A DNA stretch of 64,000 bases from Ypsolopha sequella (GCA_934047225.1 OW204011.1:12598339-12662338); one strand, 5' to 3'; shown: positions 32,654 through 44,385, numbered from the stretch's first letter. The notes: a model not told the origin generated them from the sequence alone. Numbers and translations are program-made.

Positions 32654-35600
32654 GTAAGTTCACCCGTAACCTTACGAAAAGCTAATGTGAGATAGCATCC
32701 TATAGAACCTAACCTCAAAGTACCTATAATATAGAATCCTGGCCCGGAATTATTTTCAAATACTTGCAAATGTGTTTCTAGTTGATCTTTTCTAGATTGT
32801 AATGCATTCCAATAATATTAAGAGTATCCTAAGCGGTGGATGTCGCTGTAAAAACAATCTTACCTATAATTCATGGGTCTGCTATTTTTTGCTTTTTATT
32901 TCTGGTTTACTGAGGCTTGAACACAAAGTTTTTCCTCTCCAGGCAAAGAAACTCATTCACGCTTATTTTACTTGTGTCCTCACATCTTTAAGCCTACGAT
33001 TCATTGCTCTAAATTAGTAATTTTTATTTGAATATTTGTTATAGGGAAATACCACAAAACTAAGATTGAATCATGTCCTGCTGGTATAATTTTGGTAACC
33101 TATATGTTAACTCTCGTCTCATTTAATATTATGCCCCGTTATGATAACTTGAGATCTGGCGAGCGTGATGTAAATACAGTAGGCCCTAGCTAATCCAGAC
33201 TTCCACTTATTCGGTGATCGCTGTAATATGGACGGGCGAGTGGGGTTGCGGGAAATCCAGAAGCAATGGGGGCTTTAAACTCTGCTTTGAAATGGGCTGA
33301 AGATAACGAATAAGATAATGATAGCGACGAAGTTTAGTTTCTCCGTCGATTTAGAGACTTGGAAGGAAAATAATAAGCAGTATGGTATTACAGACTTTTT
33401 CAAGATAAATTAAACTTTCTTAGTGTTTTTAATTGAGGCATGTGCTCGAATAACGCTGTATGATATATTCTGGCGAAAGATATCTAATGATGGAACAATG
33501 CTTATCTTTGAAACATAAATTGTTGTTTGATTGACTGCTGCTAAACTTCACTACTATTATGATTGTAAAACAAAACTCAGGTTGCAAACAATGCCAGTGT
33601 TGATGGACAGTATTTTTCCATCAAAATGTAACATACAGTGTTATTCGAGCACACGCCTCAATTCTCTGCATATGTACTTTTGTATGTATTGTCTGTCTTG
33701 TTTGTTTCACTTGTACTTTTCGATAAATAACTAAAGAAACCAAGGTTATACGTGTGTTATATTACCATTAAAATATAGCAGACCACAATCCGAACGCTTT
33801 GGTTATCCCCCAAGTGTTTTTTTGCCTATCCGGATCAGTGAGGCCCGCATGAGCGATCACTGTCCTAAGGCAAGCATTGCCTCAAGTTACTATAACCGGG
33901 TTGTATGTATATTATAGTCATATAACCTGTTATGAATAAAATAGCCTTTATTTCAGGAAATTACCAAAGCTTAATATATACATTATAATATACGGTATTT
34001 TTATTATTTATGTACATGTATATGTATAGTTTATTTAATTTATCAATATTTTAAAGTGTGTAATTTATTCTGTGCACTGCCCTTATACATTTCTATTTTA
34101 AAAGTTCTTCCATCCAAAGGCTGTCTGGAAGAGATCGCTTTCAGTGATAGGACCGCCAATTGTACCCTACTACTATTATAAAACTGTCCTTATTTCTGTT
34201 TTTTGGTGTGCAATAAAGAATATTGTATTGTATTATGGTAGTTAAACCTAAGTATCATATTACGTCTCAGATCTCTGTGTGCCACCTCCAACTGTACTCT
34301 ATCCATTGCCACTCATCCAGAATGGTCCCAGGGTGTGGTGGATTTCATCCTCCCATCTTATCTGGCATACTCTTTTACCTGTTGCAAAATCATTCAACAA
34401 ATCCTTAAAAACTTCTAGGTTCATGGACAAGAAGCTGTCTTTGAAGCTGAACGCTGGTCGTGGAGTGACAGGTGTGCTGCGAGGGTTCGACCCCTTCATG
34501 AACCTGGTGCTAGACGAAGCAGTTGAGGAGTGCAAGGATGGCCAAAGGAACAACATCGGGATGGTGGTCAGTATTACAACTTTTGTTAACACAATGGCTT
34601 GACCATTACTGCTACCACGACTAATGGAAAGCTTTGTTGTGACCTAAAGTAGGGCCACTGAGTGATGGCACTTATGACAGCTGCATTTAGTGATGAGGTA
34701 CATTTCAAATTTCGGTCAAAAATAAAAATCAAGTGTGAGTTTACTCAACATTAAACACGTCATTCAACATTCAACATTCAACATAATGATACAAAAAGAA
34801 AAAATCAGTGGCGTAGCTATCGGAGGGATATGCGGTGTAGTGCCCCGGGGCACCCAAGAGATGTTTAAATATCTAAATCGAAAAAAGTATTTTACTACCA
34901 TTTATTTTCGTTTAGTTTAACTTCGTCATTGTTTTGTTCTTAATTAAATATTATTGCGTAACTTGGCGACCTCAAACACGACCTATAAATAATGCGAAAC
35001 TTTTTAAAAAAAAATCTTTGTTTCTATACGAATTCTATTGCACAATAAAGCAACATTCAAATCTAAAAATAATAACCGAAACAAGTAGTACATCACTATC
35101 AACAATGAAGTATTACATTTTTTAATTCACACTTGCTTATAAATAATTACGATACTTTGTAGGCATTTAAACGTCATAGGTGCCATCACTCAGTGGCTCT
35201 ACTGTAGTATGAATAGTGTCTGCCCAGAAAGTGGGATGGTTAAAGTCCATGAAGTTCTTCTTCTTGTCGTGTAGTTAGTGACAAACCTGGTGTCAAGAGT
35301 TGTTCAGGCTGGCTGCCATACAGGCTTAAGACTAACGACCATTAATCTTTCAATATCAGCTGGAGCTAGGGTTGCCCGTCGGGATTGTCCCGAGATTTCA
35401 TATGATGTCAAGAGTCCCGACAAAATACAAATTGTCCCAACAAATAACAACAGTTGGCGGGCAAAAAAAGTATTTTGTTGTAATTAGTAAAGAATATTTA
35501 TTTGTCCCGACGATAATCCCAAAATACCGACTTTTTGAAATTTTGCCCTGATCTTGATCTTGGTTTTCTCATCTGGCAACCCTAGCTGGGACCAAAACCT

Positions 35601-36588
35601 TTTAACATTCCATAGACAACTCACAATTTTGTGACAGCATTTGTATGGAGGTTTGTGCGTGATGACGCCTCTTAAGGGGCTGCACTATGCTAAAATTTGG
35701 TCCCGCTCTAACGCGTTTGTTTTTTAGCTGCTCTAATCAGATGCCGCGCACGCAAAACTTCAGTTATTTTGAAATCGTGGCTACATTATAAGGCATTAAC
35801 CATAATTTCTTTATGTTATAAAGATGGTTTTTTCTAGTTAGTATCCGCGTGTGTTGGTTTCGTTTCAATCGGTTTTAAAACACGGAAAACTGAATCGCTT
35901 TTTTCGTGAAATACATGCTTTCTTTGTACTATGGAAACTGCTTACGGTCGGCACAAGGCGCTACTAGCGATGCGCATGCTCTAAGGTGAGCGTCACCCAT
36001 TTAAGGCGCTCTTATCCCAGAAGAGTGACTCTCTTTCTTTTTCTTTACATGTAAGGAGTAAAGAAAATAACCACACTTTTGTACTTTTACGTTGTTTTTA
36101 TCGGTTTTTAAATTGTTTAAAATAAGGGATATGTTTATTTAAACCCACTTACGTGGTCGACCTAGAAAATTTAAAGAGCAATATTACCAGATATGTTTCG
36201 TTAATAAAAGAGTGGAATTATGGAAATGGCATGATTTGAAAGGTCTTATTACATGCTGTGTTCGTGAATTATTTCTATCGAGCAAAGTTTATCTGATCGT
36301 GTAACACATGCGTGGAAGACCTAGATAAAGGTTCGAACTATATTGCGTATTTTTTTTGGAAGTTTTAGACGATATTTGAAAGTTCTATTTGACTTTGAAA
36401 TTACTGATTTTGGGATAAGAGCGCCAGGTGCAAACATTTTGGTGCTCTCATAGTACGGTAAGGGCTTATCCTTACTTTTGAAATCATGAACATACCCTTT
36501 CATATTGATTAATGTTCTTCTATCTCTTTCCTTCCAGGTGATCCGAGGGAACAGTATTATCATGCTCGAGTCACTAGATCGACTTTAG
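32622..36588 (+). CDS. SNRPG: small nuclear ribonucleoprotein G (SmG), spliced
   Basis: SmG is one of seven Sm proteins that form the ring on U1, U2, U4 and U5 snRNAs and is needed for pre-mRNA splicing. Exons are 32622-32653, 34419-34566 and 36538-36588. Junctions: AA|GTAAGT, TTCTAG|G, GTG|GTCAGT, TTCCAG|GTG. The product has 76 codons, the usual length. It starts [20 protein letters not shown], includes the Sm1 motif [20 protein letters not shown], and the Sm2 motif [12 protein letters not shown]. The poly(A) signal AATAAA is at 36677. Introns carry a Tigger remnant, LINE and SINE pieces and two MITEs. No frame damage is seen. Confidence 0.97.
33178..33850 (+). mobile_element. pogo/Tigger-type element remnant
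   Basis: It starts GTAGGCCCTAGCTAATCCAG, and a related inverted end lies near 33825-33850. A broken frame reads [13 protein letters not shown] (33272-33310), stop, then [12 protein letters not shown] and stop (33376-33412). This WAE..ITDFF layout is the C-terminus of Tigger-like DDE transposases. It is split by another MITE at about 33434-33668. Confidence 0.6.
33434..33668. mobile_element. MITE with TTGAGGCRTGTGCTCG ends
   Basis: The tips AATTGAGGCATGTGCTCGAA and TTCGAGCACACGCCTCAATT are inverses, extended through TAACGCTGTATG. It lies inside the Tigger remnant. Confidence 0.7.
34240..34400 (-). pseudogene. LINE reverse transcriptase C-terminal fragment
   Basis: The minus frame reads [18 protein letters not shown], then after a frame change [17 protein letters not shown]. 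RWEDxI..GPFWMxVAxDR is the usual C-terminal block of RTE-like LINE proteins. The tail ends in TATTGTATTGTATT repeats (read on plus at 34219). It lies 19 bp upstream of SNRPG exon 2. Confidence 0.6.
34419..34566 (+). CDS. SNRPG: SNRPG exon 2
   Basis: It encodes most of the Sm fold, from [15 protein letters not shown] to GQRNNIGMV. The acceptor is AAACTTCTAG|G and the donor GTG|GTCAGT. Confidence 0.97.
34650..35201. mobile_element. MITE with GGGCCACTGAGTGATGG ends, TA target
   Basis: The tips GGGCCACTGAGTGATGGCAC and GTGCCATCACTCAGTGGCTC are inverses. TA flanks both sides. It lies in SNRPG intron 2 and itself contains a CAGTGGCGTAGCTATCGG block near 34808. Confidence 0.75.
35367..35584. mobile_element. 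hAT-type MITE in SNRPG intron 2
   Basis: The tips TAGGGTTGCCCGTCGGGATT and CATCTGGCAACCCTA are partial inverses. The flanks GCTGGAGC and GCTGGGAC match at 6 of 8 positions, suggesting an old TSD. Confidence 0.65.
36538..36588 (+). CDS. SNRPG: SNRPG exon 3 with stop
   Basis: It encodes [16 protein letters not shown] and TAG. IRGNSI is the Sm2 RNA-binding motif. The acceptor is TTTCCTTCCAG|GTG. Confidence 0.97.
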   Translation: MIRGNSIIMLESLDRL

Positions 36589-36676
36589 GGTTACATTCAT
36601 TCCTTTAAGTGTAAGTTTTCATTTTCTCAATTACCATGTAAGCTGAAGTAACATGGATGGTGTAATTTAAGGTACA

Positions 36677-36682
36677 AATAAA
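36677..36682 (+). terminator. SNRPG: SNRPG polyadenylation signal
   Basis: AATAAA lies 88 bases after the stop codon, followed by a GT-rich stretch (AAGTGTCTTCTTGTTT). Confidence 0.75.
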
Positions 36683-37344
36683 GAGTTTGCACAAGTGTCT
36701 TCTTGTTTATCATTCAGCTTTTTTCCCATTGGCGAAAACGCCCAGGTATTCCGTATATTTGACCATTGACTTTTCGATTATATTAGGGTGCACTTTTATT
36801 TACACAGCATAGGTACGTATACAGGGTGCTTGGTAATTCGACTTATTCGTTTAAAGGGGTTATACTAGGGATCGAAAATGATAATTTTTTTTCAAGTAAA
36901 ACACGTCGATATTTCAAAAATTACAAAATAAAAAAGGTTTTCTTTCCACTTAAGGCCTTTTAATAGTAAATACAGATGAATTTGTATAAAAGAAATAAAT
37001 GTGAGTTATTTTGGATCGAAAAAAAAAAGCTTTGCAAGAAACGGTGTGCCAATCCAATCATTTGACAATCTATATAAACAAAGTGTTAATGGACCAATTA
37101 AATTAAGCCACATATTCTACTCATTGTATTGGAGTACTTTCAAAAAAACATACCAGCGCAAATGAAAAATAAATTCACCGTTCCATAATAACTTTAAGAA
37201 CCTAGCTACCGCGTAAATGTTGTAAGGACATGTGTTTTTTTTTTCATTTGCTGTGTGTTGTTTCTTTGTGATATTTGTTCAATATGATCAGTAGAGAAGA
37301 GTATATGGTTTTATTTAAAAATAGCGTCTGTTTTCACCCTATAC

Positions 37345-37612
37345 AAGGTGACTTTTTGATCATCATCCAAATTCATACTGGTGGCTTGGTAAGTGATCAG
37401 TATTATGGATCAATAACAATTTTTGTAAAATTCGTAAAATGAAATTTTGACTCCCCATAGTGATTCACTCGGAACTGGAAGTGAATTTCTATGGGAAGCC
37501 GAAATTTCATTTTACAAATTTCACAAAATTTTTTATTGATACAAGATACTGATCACTTATCAAGCCTCCAGTATGAATTTGGACGATGATCAAAAAGTCA
37601 CCTGGTATAGCC
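37345..37612. mobile_element. foldback MITE, AGGTGACTTTTTGATC ends
   Basis: AAGGTGACTTTTTGATCATC is mirrored by GATGATCAAAAAGTCACCT. The arms include CATACTGG..GTGATCAGTAT. A one-ended relative starts at 17511. Confidence 0.75.
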
Positions 37613-38243
37613 TATAGGCTAGCCATGCTTCTAATTCCATGCTTGTAGGCATAAATTTTTAACAAACTGTCATATGCAAAATGCAGTTATTGTCTTCTCA
37701 ACTCAAGCTAACCAAAGATTTATCTTTTTTTTTTCTTTTGATTCAAGTGTCGTCGATGCGCTCGATAAAGCCCGAGTAAAGCGTTTATAGGCTAAAAGAG
37801 TATTTTCCAACTTTTCTACATCATTTTCTACAGCCTGCATCTGTAATACGCGCTGCCGCTTGATCTCGCAAATCTTGCGAGATAACTATGCGTGATTGAT
37901 CTTGCAATATTGGTGCGAGATCTCGGTATACCGAGATTGCATTCCCTACATACGACTGATCGGCCTGAAAGCATGCTCTCAGCGAGTGAGTTCCTCTGAG
38001 CATACTCGAAACACAGGCGCCCCGCCTACATGGCATATCCCCTCTGTTCTAAATCCGTGGTTGGGTCCAAAGTGAGTACCTATACCAAACTATGTACCTC
38101 GTAAAAGTGTTTAGGCACAAAAAACGCATAATATTTGAATGAAGATTCATAAAATTATTAAAACTCGCGTGAGCTTACATACTAAATTATTATTACATAC
38201 GGCTTGAACACTCACGTGTTATTGTTGTTGACTATATGCCAAC

Positions 38244-38420
38244 CGTTTCACCGATACAATTTCGGCATTATCAAGGCGATTGTCGTTCTTAGGACGACGA
38301 CGCGGCGTTCACCGTCGTTGTCAAACGGGCACTGGCAGCCGCCGATCGGCGAGCTGCACGCATTCGTCGTCCTAAGAACGACACTCGCCTTGATAATGCC
38401 GAAATTGTATCGGTGAAACG
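38244..38420. repeat. 57-bp inverted repeat with GC-rich loop
   Basis: The arms 38244-38300 and 38364-38420 (CGTTTCACCGATACAATTTC, GGCATTATCAAGGCGA, TCGTTCTTAGGACGACGA) match with one mismatch. The 63-bp loop contains GCCGCCGATCGGCGAGC. Confidence 0.85.
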
Positions 38421-38476
38421 ACTAAGGGGTCATCTCGGCCACATAAAACTCGGACGCGTGTCCGAGTTGACATCTT

Positions 38477-38893
38477 TCGATTAAATAAATTTTATTGGGG
38501 GTCAACTCGGCAGACAGTGAAAGTTTGAGGTAGTTATGTACAGTCAACACAAGAAGTCCTTAGAAAATGTAATATGATTTAAATTCTCAAGACAACTAAC
38601 TACGTGGCTTCAAAATAAAAACAAAATATCAATATTTAAATAGGTATATATTATAACAATCAACATCACAAAAATATGAACTAATACTTATACCTAACTG
38701 TAATTAATCTAATCACCAATAGATATAACAGAGTTTCAAGCATATGGCACTTATTATCTCTATATTGCTTTTAATTTTTTTTATAGTTTTATACGAAGTT
38801 TTATAGTAGGTATTTGGATCCAATCCTTTCTTAGATTGACTGTACTTTGTATGTGAGGCCGAGTTGACCCCCAATAAAATTGATTTAATCGAT
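38477..38893. mobile_element. MITE, GGGGGTCAACTCGGC ends
   Basis: TCGATTAAATAAATTTTATT then GGGGGTCAACTCGGC is mirrored at 38857-38893 by GCCGAGTTGACCCCCAATAA. The interior is AT-rich. Confidence 0.75.
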
Positions 38894-38903
38894 CTAGGCT
38901 AGG

Positions 38904-39250
38904 ATAAAATCTAGGCTGCAGCCTTCGACCAAAATAAAATAAATGGACGGGCCACACACAGCGTACAGATTTTTGAAGTTTGTAAAGTGAGCGCCGGCTC
39001 TCACTTCATCTCTGTCTCTGTCTGTTAGAAGAGTGACACGTACGCTTATTATTAAATGTCATCCAAATAACTGACGAAAAAATGCCTTCTTGTGCATTTC
39101 CAAGTGCAAAAAGCAAAATACAGACTAACAATTAGGTATTGAAGTATAGTATATATCCAATTGCTTAGACTCGTTATGAGTGAGCAAATTGTAAAGACAA
39201 GGCCCGTCCATTCATTTTATTTTGGTCGAAGTCTGCAGCCTAGATTTTTG
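38904..39250. mobile_element. MITE, AAAATCTAGGCTGCAG ends
   Basis: AAAATCTAGGCTGCAGCCTT then GGACGGGCC is mirrored by GGCCCGTCCATTCATTTTAT then GTCTGCAGCCTAGATTTTT. It abuts the previous element. Confidence 0.75.
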
Positions 39251-39404
39251 CACAAGTATTTGGCTCCGAATTTGCCAAATAAGGCACAAAAATAACAGCA
39301 TCATAAATATTTTTGTCGTGAAGGAATGATCGATTTAGTCACTACCTGGAAAATATTTTAACTTAATAGGATGGCATACCCTAGCAACTTTTTTTATTAC
39401 CCGT

Positions 39405-39985
39405 CCAGCACAATAAGTCTAAAGGCAAAGACTTTATTTGCTTTTCATAGAGGCGATTATATGTTGGCTCTTTGGCCTCCTGTTCTTGGACTCGTAATAC
39501 TAGTGATCATGCAGCGAAACAACAAATTGGTGTGTTTTTAGCTAATACTGAAATATTTTGTAGGGAAAAAAATATTGGATTTAGGTAACACCCCTTCATA
39601 TTTCTATTGACTATTTTATTAAAAAAATCAAGTTGAAACGTTCGCGTTTTTGAAACGAACGTTTGAAAACCAAAAAAAAGAGGGCTGAAAACATTTTTTT
39701 TTGACAAAAAACGTATAAATCTTAGAACATTGTTTATAGGTGGAATGGAATCCCTAAATAAAAGATCGATAAATCAAATATATTTTATTCAATATGAGGC
39801 GAGACCTAGTTTCTTCCAATGAACCCTTGAAAACCTGCTCTGCGTTCCGAAATAGAATTATATCGCTAAAATCGATTACGAAAGTATGAAGTGAATGGCT
39901 TATGATCCATTGTAATTCTATTTCGGACCGCAGGGCTGGTGTTGTTGATGTTCTAGCGTCAGGTGTCCCGGGCGACGTTGCCGCT
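39405..39985 (+). mobile_element. dispersed element with nested mini-MITE
   Basis: It matches the inverse at 53095-53465 (ATAGAGGCGATTATATGTTG, CGAAACAACAAATTGGTGTG) and the direct segment 53993-54196 (CAATGAACCCTTGAAAACCT, GTTCTAGCGTCAGGTGTCCC). A short related block also occurs at 4580-4650. Confidence 0.6.
39838..39935. mobile_element. 98-bp CWG-target mini-MITE
   Basis: The tips CTCTGCGTTCCGAAATAGAA and TTCTATTTCGGACCGCAGGG are inverses. CTG is duplicated (39835-39837, 39936-39938). The empty site is present at 54160-54162 in AAAACCTGGTGTTG. Confidence 0.85.
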
Positions 39986-40013
39986 CTGTACATCTGTCTG
40001 CCATTAATTTATA

Positions 40014-40673
40014 TTAAGGCGCTACGGAAAAAAAATCGACACTTTAAGGACTTGCATATCTACTTCAGTAAATAATGTATTATTTTGATAAAATAGTATA
40101 TAATTTTTGGATTCTTTTTCTAGGGATCTGTTAAAACAGAAACGCGATTGGAGAAATTCGGCCCGATAGAAATATTTATTGAAATGAGGTTCTTTTCGAC
40201 ACCAATTCTCTTGGTTTGACAATTTAGAATGATATATAGACTGCAACTATATTTAATTAGGAGGGTTTTAACAGTATCTAGGACCTGCGGGCCTATTGTG
40301 TATCTCTAGTTGCCTTCTGGACTGGGTGTCTATCATCAAAAACATAGATATACTATCGAATTCCGATGTCCTAAGGATATTTTCGCACTTGAAGTGACGA
40401 CACAGATTGTTAATAGTTCAATACCCAGTAAAGGCAATTTTGAAATTTCAGTTTTTAGCTATGTTTTTGATAATAGGCACCTCGTGCAGTTGGCAACTAA
40501 AGATACACAATAGGGGGGCTGGTTAAACGAAATTTTGATAGCAACTTTAGTACATTTTATATTAATAAAAAACCTACTTTTTGCTACTTTTCCACGAATC
40601 CGTCCCTCTCGCACTGAGGAGTTTTTCGCATATGGAGTAACAGGGACGCTAAAACTTTTACATATCGCCTTAA
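40014..40673 (-). mobile_element. TTAA-family MITE type B with nested CWG MITE
   Basis: TTAAGGCGC at the left and CATATCGCCTTAA at the right. The body matches 62456-62880 in reverse orientation. It is interrupted at GGACCTG by the 231-bp element 40288-40518. Confidence 0.8.
40288..40518 (+). mobile_element. 231-bp CWG-target MITE, copy 3
   Basis: It is flanked by CTG at 40285-40287 and 40519-40521. The host TTAA element reads GGACCTG|GTTAAAC without it, as seen uninterrupted at 62600-62618. Confidence 0.85.
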
Positions 40674-41064
40674 GCGATCTTAGACCTTATTTGATATAAG
40701 GAAAATAATCCGAAATATTATTTTGTTTCCTAAAAATTTATAGGACAGGATCCAATGCTCATTTTATGCTTAATTTTCAAGGAAACCCAATAATTACATA
40801 CAGTGTAAATACAAATACATGGCCTTAGATAAGGTGAAATTTAATTAACCAGCCGAATTCATAATGTAGACTTGGTTAGTAATATTTACGGGGCCTAGGG
40901 GTCATGACCGCCGCAAAATCATCCACGCTGATTCCAAAATCTCTTAAAACTTTAAGGATTATGAATATTTTGAATAGATTATAATGAAAAGCCATCCGAC
41001 TAAAACCACTCATAGTTTAAATGCGGTATGGCGAGATCGCAAACTTATGTTACATTGCATATCT

Positions 41065-41381
41065 ATACTGCTGGACATAAAAATCGACTCAAACATTGTT
41101 GTCCTACATTCAAGGGAATAACCCAACCATACAAACATAAGCATATATTTTTAAAAAATTTTCGCTATTTGATTATTTCAATATTTATTAATTCATCACT
41201 TAAAAAAAAATTACAGCCTGTATCGCAAATACTTTAAGACAAAAATGCATTTAATCAAAGGTGGAGGCCTATACCTTTAAAATGATATGTTATATATTTC
41301 ATATGTTTATGTTTGTATGATTGGGTTATTTCCTTAAATGTAGAACAACAATGCTTGAGTCGATTTTTATGTCCACCAGTG
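41065..41381. mobile_element. Tc1/mariner-type MITE, TA target
   Basis: CTGCTGGACATAAAAATCGA then CTCAAACATTGTTG is mirrored by CAACAATGCTTGAGTCGATT then TTTATGTCCACCAGTG. TA borders both sides. Confidence 0.75.
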
Positions 41382-41850
41382 TACATCACGCAACCGCACT
41401 ACAAGCTGCTGAAGTTCAAGAAAATAATGCTTTATTTCACTTCTTCGATTTTTGTTATTTTAAAAGTTTTTTAGGCTATCCAATGTATTGGTATGGTAGG
41501 TAACAAAGGAAGCATGTATTCCCATGTTTGCATACCTATTGTAGCGTTACTTTTTAAAATAATGAGTTTTAGCTACTTCATAATCACGAACGTAATTTGG
41601 TCTGTTCGGCATAAATTTGGACTGCCACCAGGCAAGCCAAAAAAAAGAGGTAAATCTGGATAAAGAAACTGTATAATTTAACTTTAAAAATAACAAAACT
41701 GAAGTAAAAAATATGGTATAAAACACGATAATATCTGTAGAGTATTGGGTACTAAGTAATCTATAAAATCAACACAAAAATTATGCCTAATTCGTCTTAT
41801 TTAGGATTTTGTTTTCCTTTAGCTTAAACGACGCATTTGTTCACAAAATA

Positions 41851-42420
41851 ATGGATTTAAATTTGGATATCGAAACTAGTTTATAGGATCCCAGAAACTA
41901 TGATTTCACGGAAGTTTTAATAACTTCTAATCCGGAAGAAAACGTAATATTAAGGTGTTAAGAGCAATCGTTATCTAGCTTTACACTAAGGAAGAAAATA
42001 ATTGATGCTGGATGTCCAGACTACTGGATGTTAGGCTACGGGTACAAAAAACCTGGTAAGGGTGTCTTCGTGACTTAGGTGTGTCCAGTCTTCCTGGGAG
42101 TAGTCGATCAAGCCAAGCCGACTTCTGTTTTAATACCGGAAGCTTACCCCACCAGGGTACGTGGTCCGTATATCCGGCCTCAATAGGTACAACCGTACGA
42201 GATGGCGGGAGGAATTGAAGAAGAAATGGGGAAAACCCTTAAAAAACCCGAAGGGTCGCTGTAAAGAAATAAAACAACAGCGTCAAGATATGCTTATGAA
42301 ATCTGGGAAAGGAAATTAACGTATTGGAAACGGGACCAAAGGGATTTTCAGAGAATGGAACCAAAATTACACAAAACTTACCAGGAAATGCAGAAAAAAA
42401 CTGGCTTTCACAATATTTAG
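41851..42420 (+). pseudogene. coding-like frame with several stops, unrecognised
   Basis: One frame has protein-like stretches: DPRNYDFTEVLITSNPEENV, FTLRKKIIDAGCPDYWMLGY and YEIWERKLTYWKRDQRDF. Five in-frame stops interrupt about 190 codons, fewer than the roughly nine expected by chance but not decisively so. I do not recognise the family. It may be a decayed transposon or retrocopy. Confidence 0.25.
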
Positions 42421-43298
42421 AGCAAATGTGCTCTGTTTCAAGAATCCAAATAGATTTCAAATTTTAAATTTCATATTTCTGTAGCAAATTTGTCTTCCTT
42501 GTACCACGATACTCTTTGATATGAGAAAAATAACAAAAAAATCTGACAAGATATTCCAAATTTTCGAATTTGAAAATTCAGTAAAGCAATCAACGATAAA
42601 GAAAGACTAAAAATATATGAAAAAGGTTGAATACTTGTAGCGAATGCTACACTATGTTATATATGTATATTGAAGCCGATTCTAAAGGCTTTAATTTTAG
42701 TTTTAGTGCTGTCAAAACTAAATTTCATTCAGAATCGGCTACAATATGTATGTATAACTATATTGTCATTAATAAAAAGTATTTATTGATAGGCACTTAA
42801 ATAACATAAATAAAACGAAATTACACTTAAAATAAACACTTACTACAAAGAAAATGAAATAAAAAATAGCAACTTCAATAAAAAATATTATTTAAATCGC
42901 CGCCGCAGGGGAGGGTCCCCAGCAGGCTGGTGGCGTTAAAAAATATTCTATTGTTAAGGAAAACAAAAAAAACGAAAGCATTATGTTTAGTTCAAAATAG
43001 TGGGACCAAAAATGAATAAACTTTGCGCGAAAAAAAGTCTTAAAAACCTTAATAAACTATAATAAGCTTAAAATCTAAGATACAATTGAACCAACTAACA
43101 ATGAATAACATTTTCGGGTAATATAATTTCGTTCTGTTACTTTTTTCTACACGCTCCCCCCCCCCCCCGTCCCCCGTCCCCCGTCCCCGAATCCAGGCCT
43201 GGACATTGGGACACGTTCCGTAATAGACTGCACTAATGTCTAACATATGGACTGCAATTATATTTTATTAGATGGGTTTTAACGGTATCTAGGACCTG

Positions 43299-43520
43299 CC
43301 CCCCTATTCTGTATCTTTGGTTGCCAACTGGACCGGGTGCCTAAAATCAAAAACATAGATAAAAACTGAACTTTTAAATTTGCCTTTAGTGGGTATCGAA
43401 CTATTTACGAACTGTGCTGTCATTTCAAATGCGAACATTTCCTTAGACAATCGGAATTTGATATATTTTTGATGATAGACACCCGGTACAGTTGGCAACT
43501 AGAAATACATAATAGGCCCG
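43299..43520 (-). mobile_element. 222-bp CWG-target MITE, copy 4
   Basis: It is flanked by CTG at 43296-43298 and 43521-43523. It has a 9-bp deletion compared with the 231-bp copies. It sits at the same point of a TTAA type B element as copy 3 but in the opposite orientation. Confidence 0.85.
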
Positions 43521-43826
43521 CTGGTTAAACGAAATTTTGATAGCAACTTTAGTGCATTTTATATTAATAAAAAACCGACTTTTTTCTACTTTTCCACGAA
43601 TCCGTCCCTCTCGCACCGAGGGTTTTTTCGCAAATGGAGTGACAGGGACGCTAAAACTTTTACATATCGCCTCAAAAACAGAAAACTGTTAGTTCCCCGA
43701 ATGAAAGCTTGACTGGAAGTTTTGAAGAAAACAATTTTGCCATCCGGGCCCCTTAGGCTCAGTCCGACGCTGGACACCACTAGACATAATTAGATATTTG
43801 GACACTTTGTTTTTTGGTAGGTGGTA

Positions 43827-44385
43827 GAGCTGATGCCGAGCTCGACTGCGTGAAGGTACACTATCTTACTCGCAAACACCCCGAAGTTATGTATTTGGGG
43901 GAGAGTAAGACGACCTGGTGACAGTGGCGTAACTATACCGTTCGAGGCCCGTGGCAAATTCATCGGATGCCCCCCCCCATTATAAAGAAGCTGAAACAAT
44001 AATAATAGTATTTTTTATTTTATAATTGAGTAGAGATTTATGTGTCGGTAGCTAGTCTGCCCTTATGCTTTAGTCAAAGGTAATAATAAATGTAAGGAGT
44101 TGTGATTCTCCTCTGACCGGGGGCCCCTTCCAGCTGGGGGCCCGTGGCATTTTGCCGACTTGCCACCCTGTAGTTACGCTGGCCTGGTGGCCCACCATGC
44201 CTGGAACCGATTGATGACGGTATATCCATCCCCAATTGCCGGCCCATATACAAAACAGCGGCGTCACTGGTGCGATGGTTTCGGCACCGCGCTCACCAAC
44301 CCGGCTGCCCAGCGAGTGTGAGTATGGGCAACACTTCCAAAAGGACCACTAAGAGTGGCGAAGCCTGGAAAGGCCTATGTCCAGC
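43827..44385 (+). mobile_element. LINE 3' end, copy 3, interrupted
   Basis: GAGCTCGACTGCGTGAAGGT through GGGGGAGAGTAAGACGACCT continues after a MITE at 44183 with GGTGGCCCACCATGCCTGG and later GAAAGGCCTATGTCCAGCAG. Confidence 0.65.
43921..44182. mobile_element. hAT-type MITE, CAGTGGCGTAACTA ends
   Basis: ACAGTGGCGTAACTATACC at the left and TGTAGTTACGCTGG at the right are partial inverses. CCTGGTG flanks both sides inside the LINE end. The interior has GGGGGCCCGTGGCA-type words. Confidence 0.65.
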
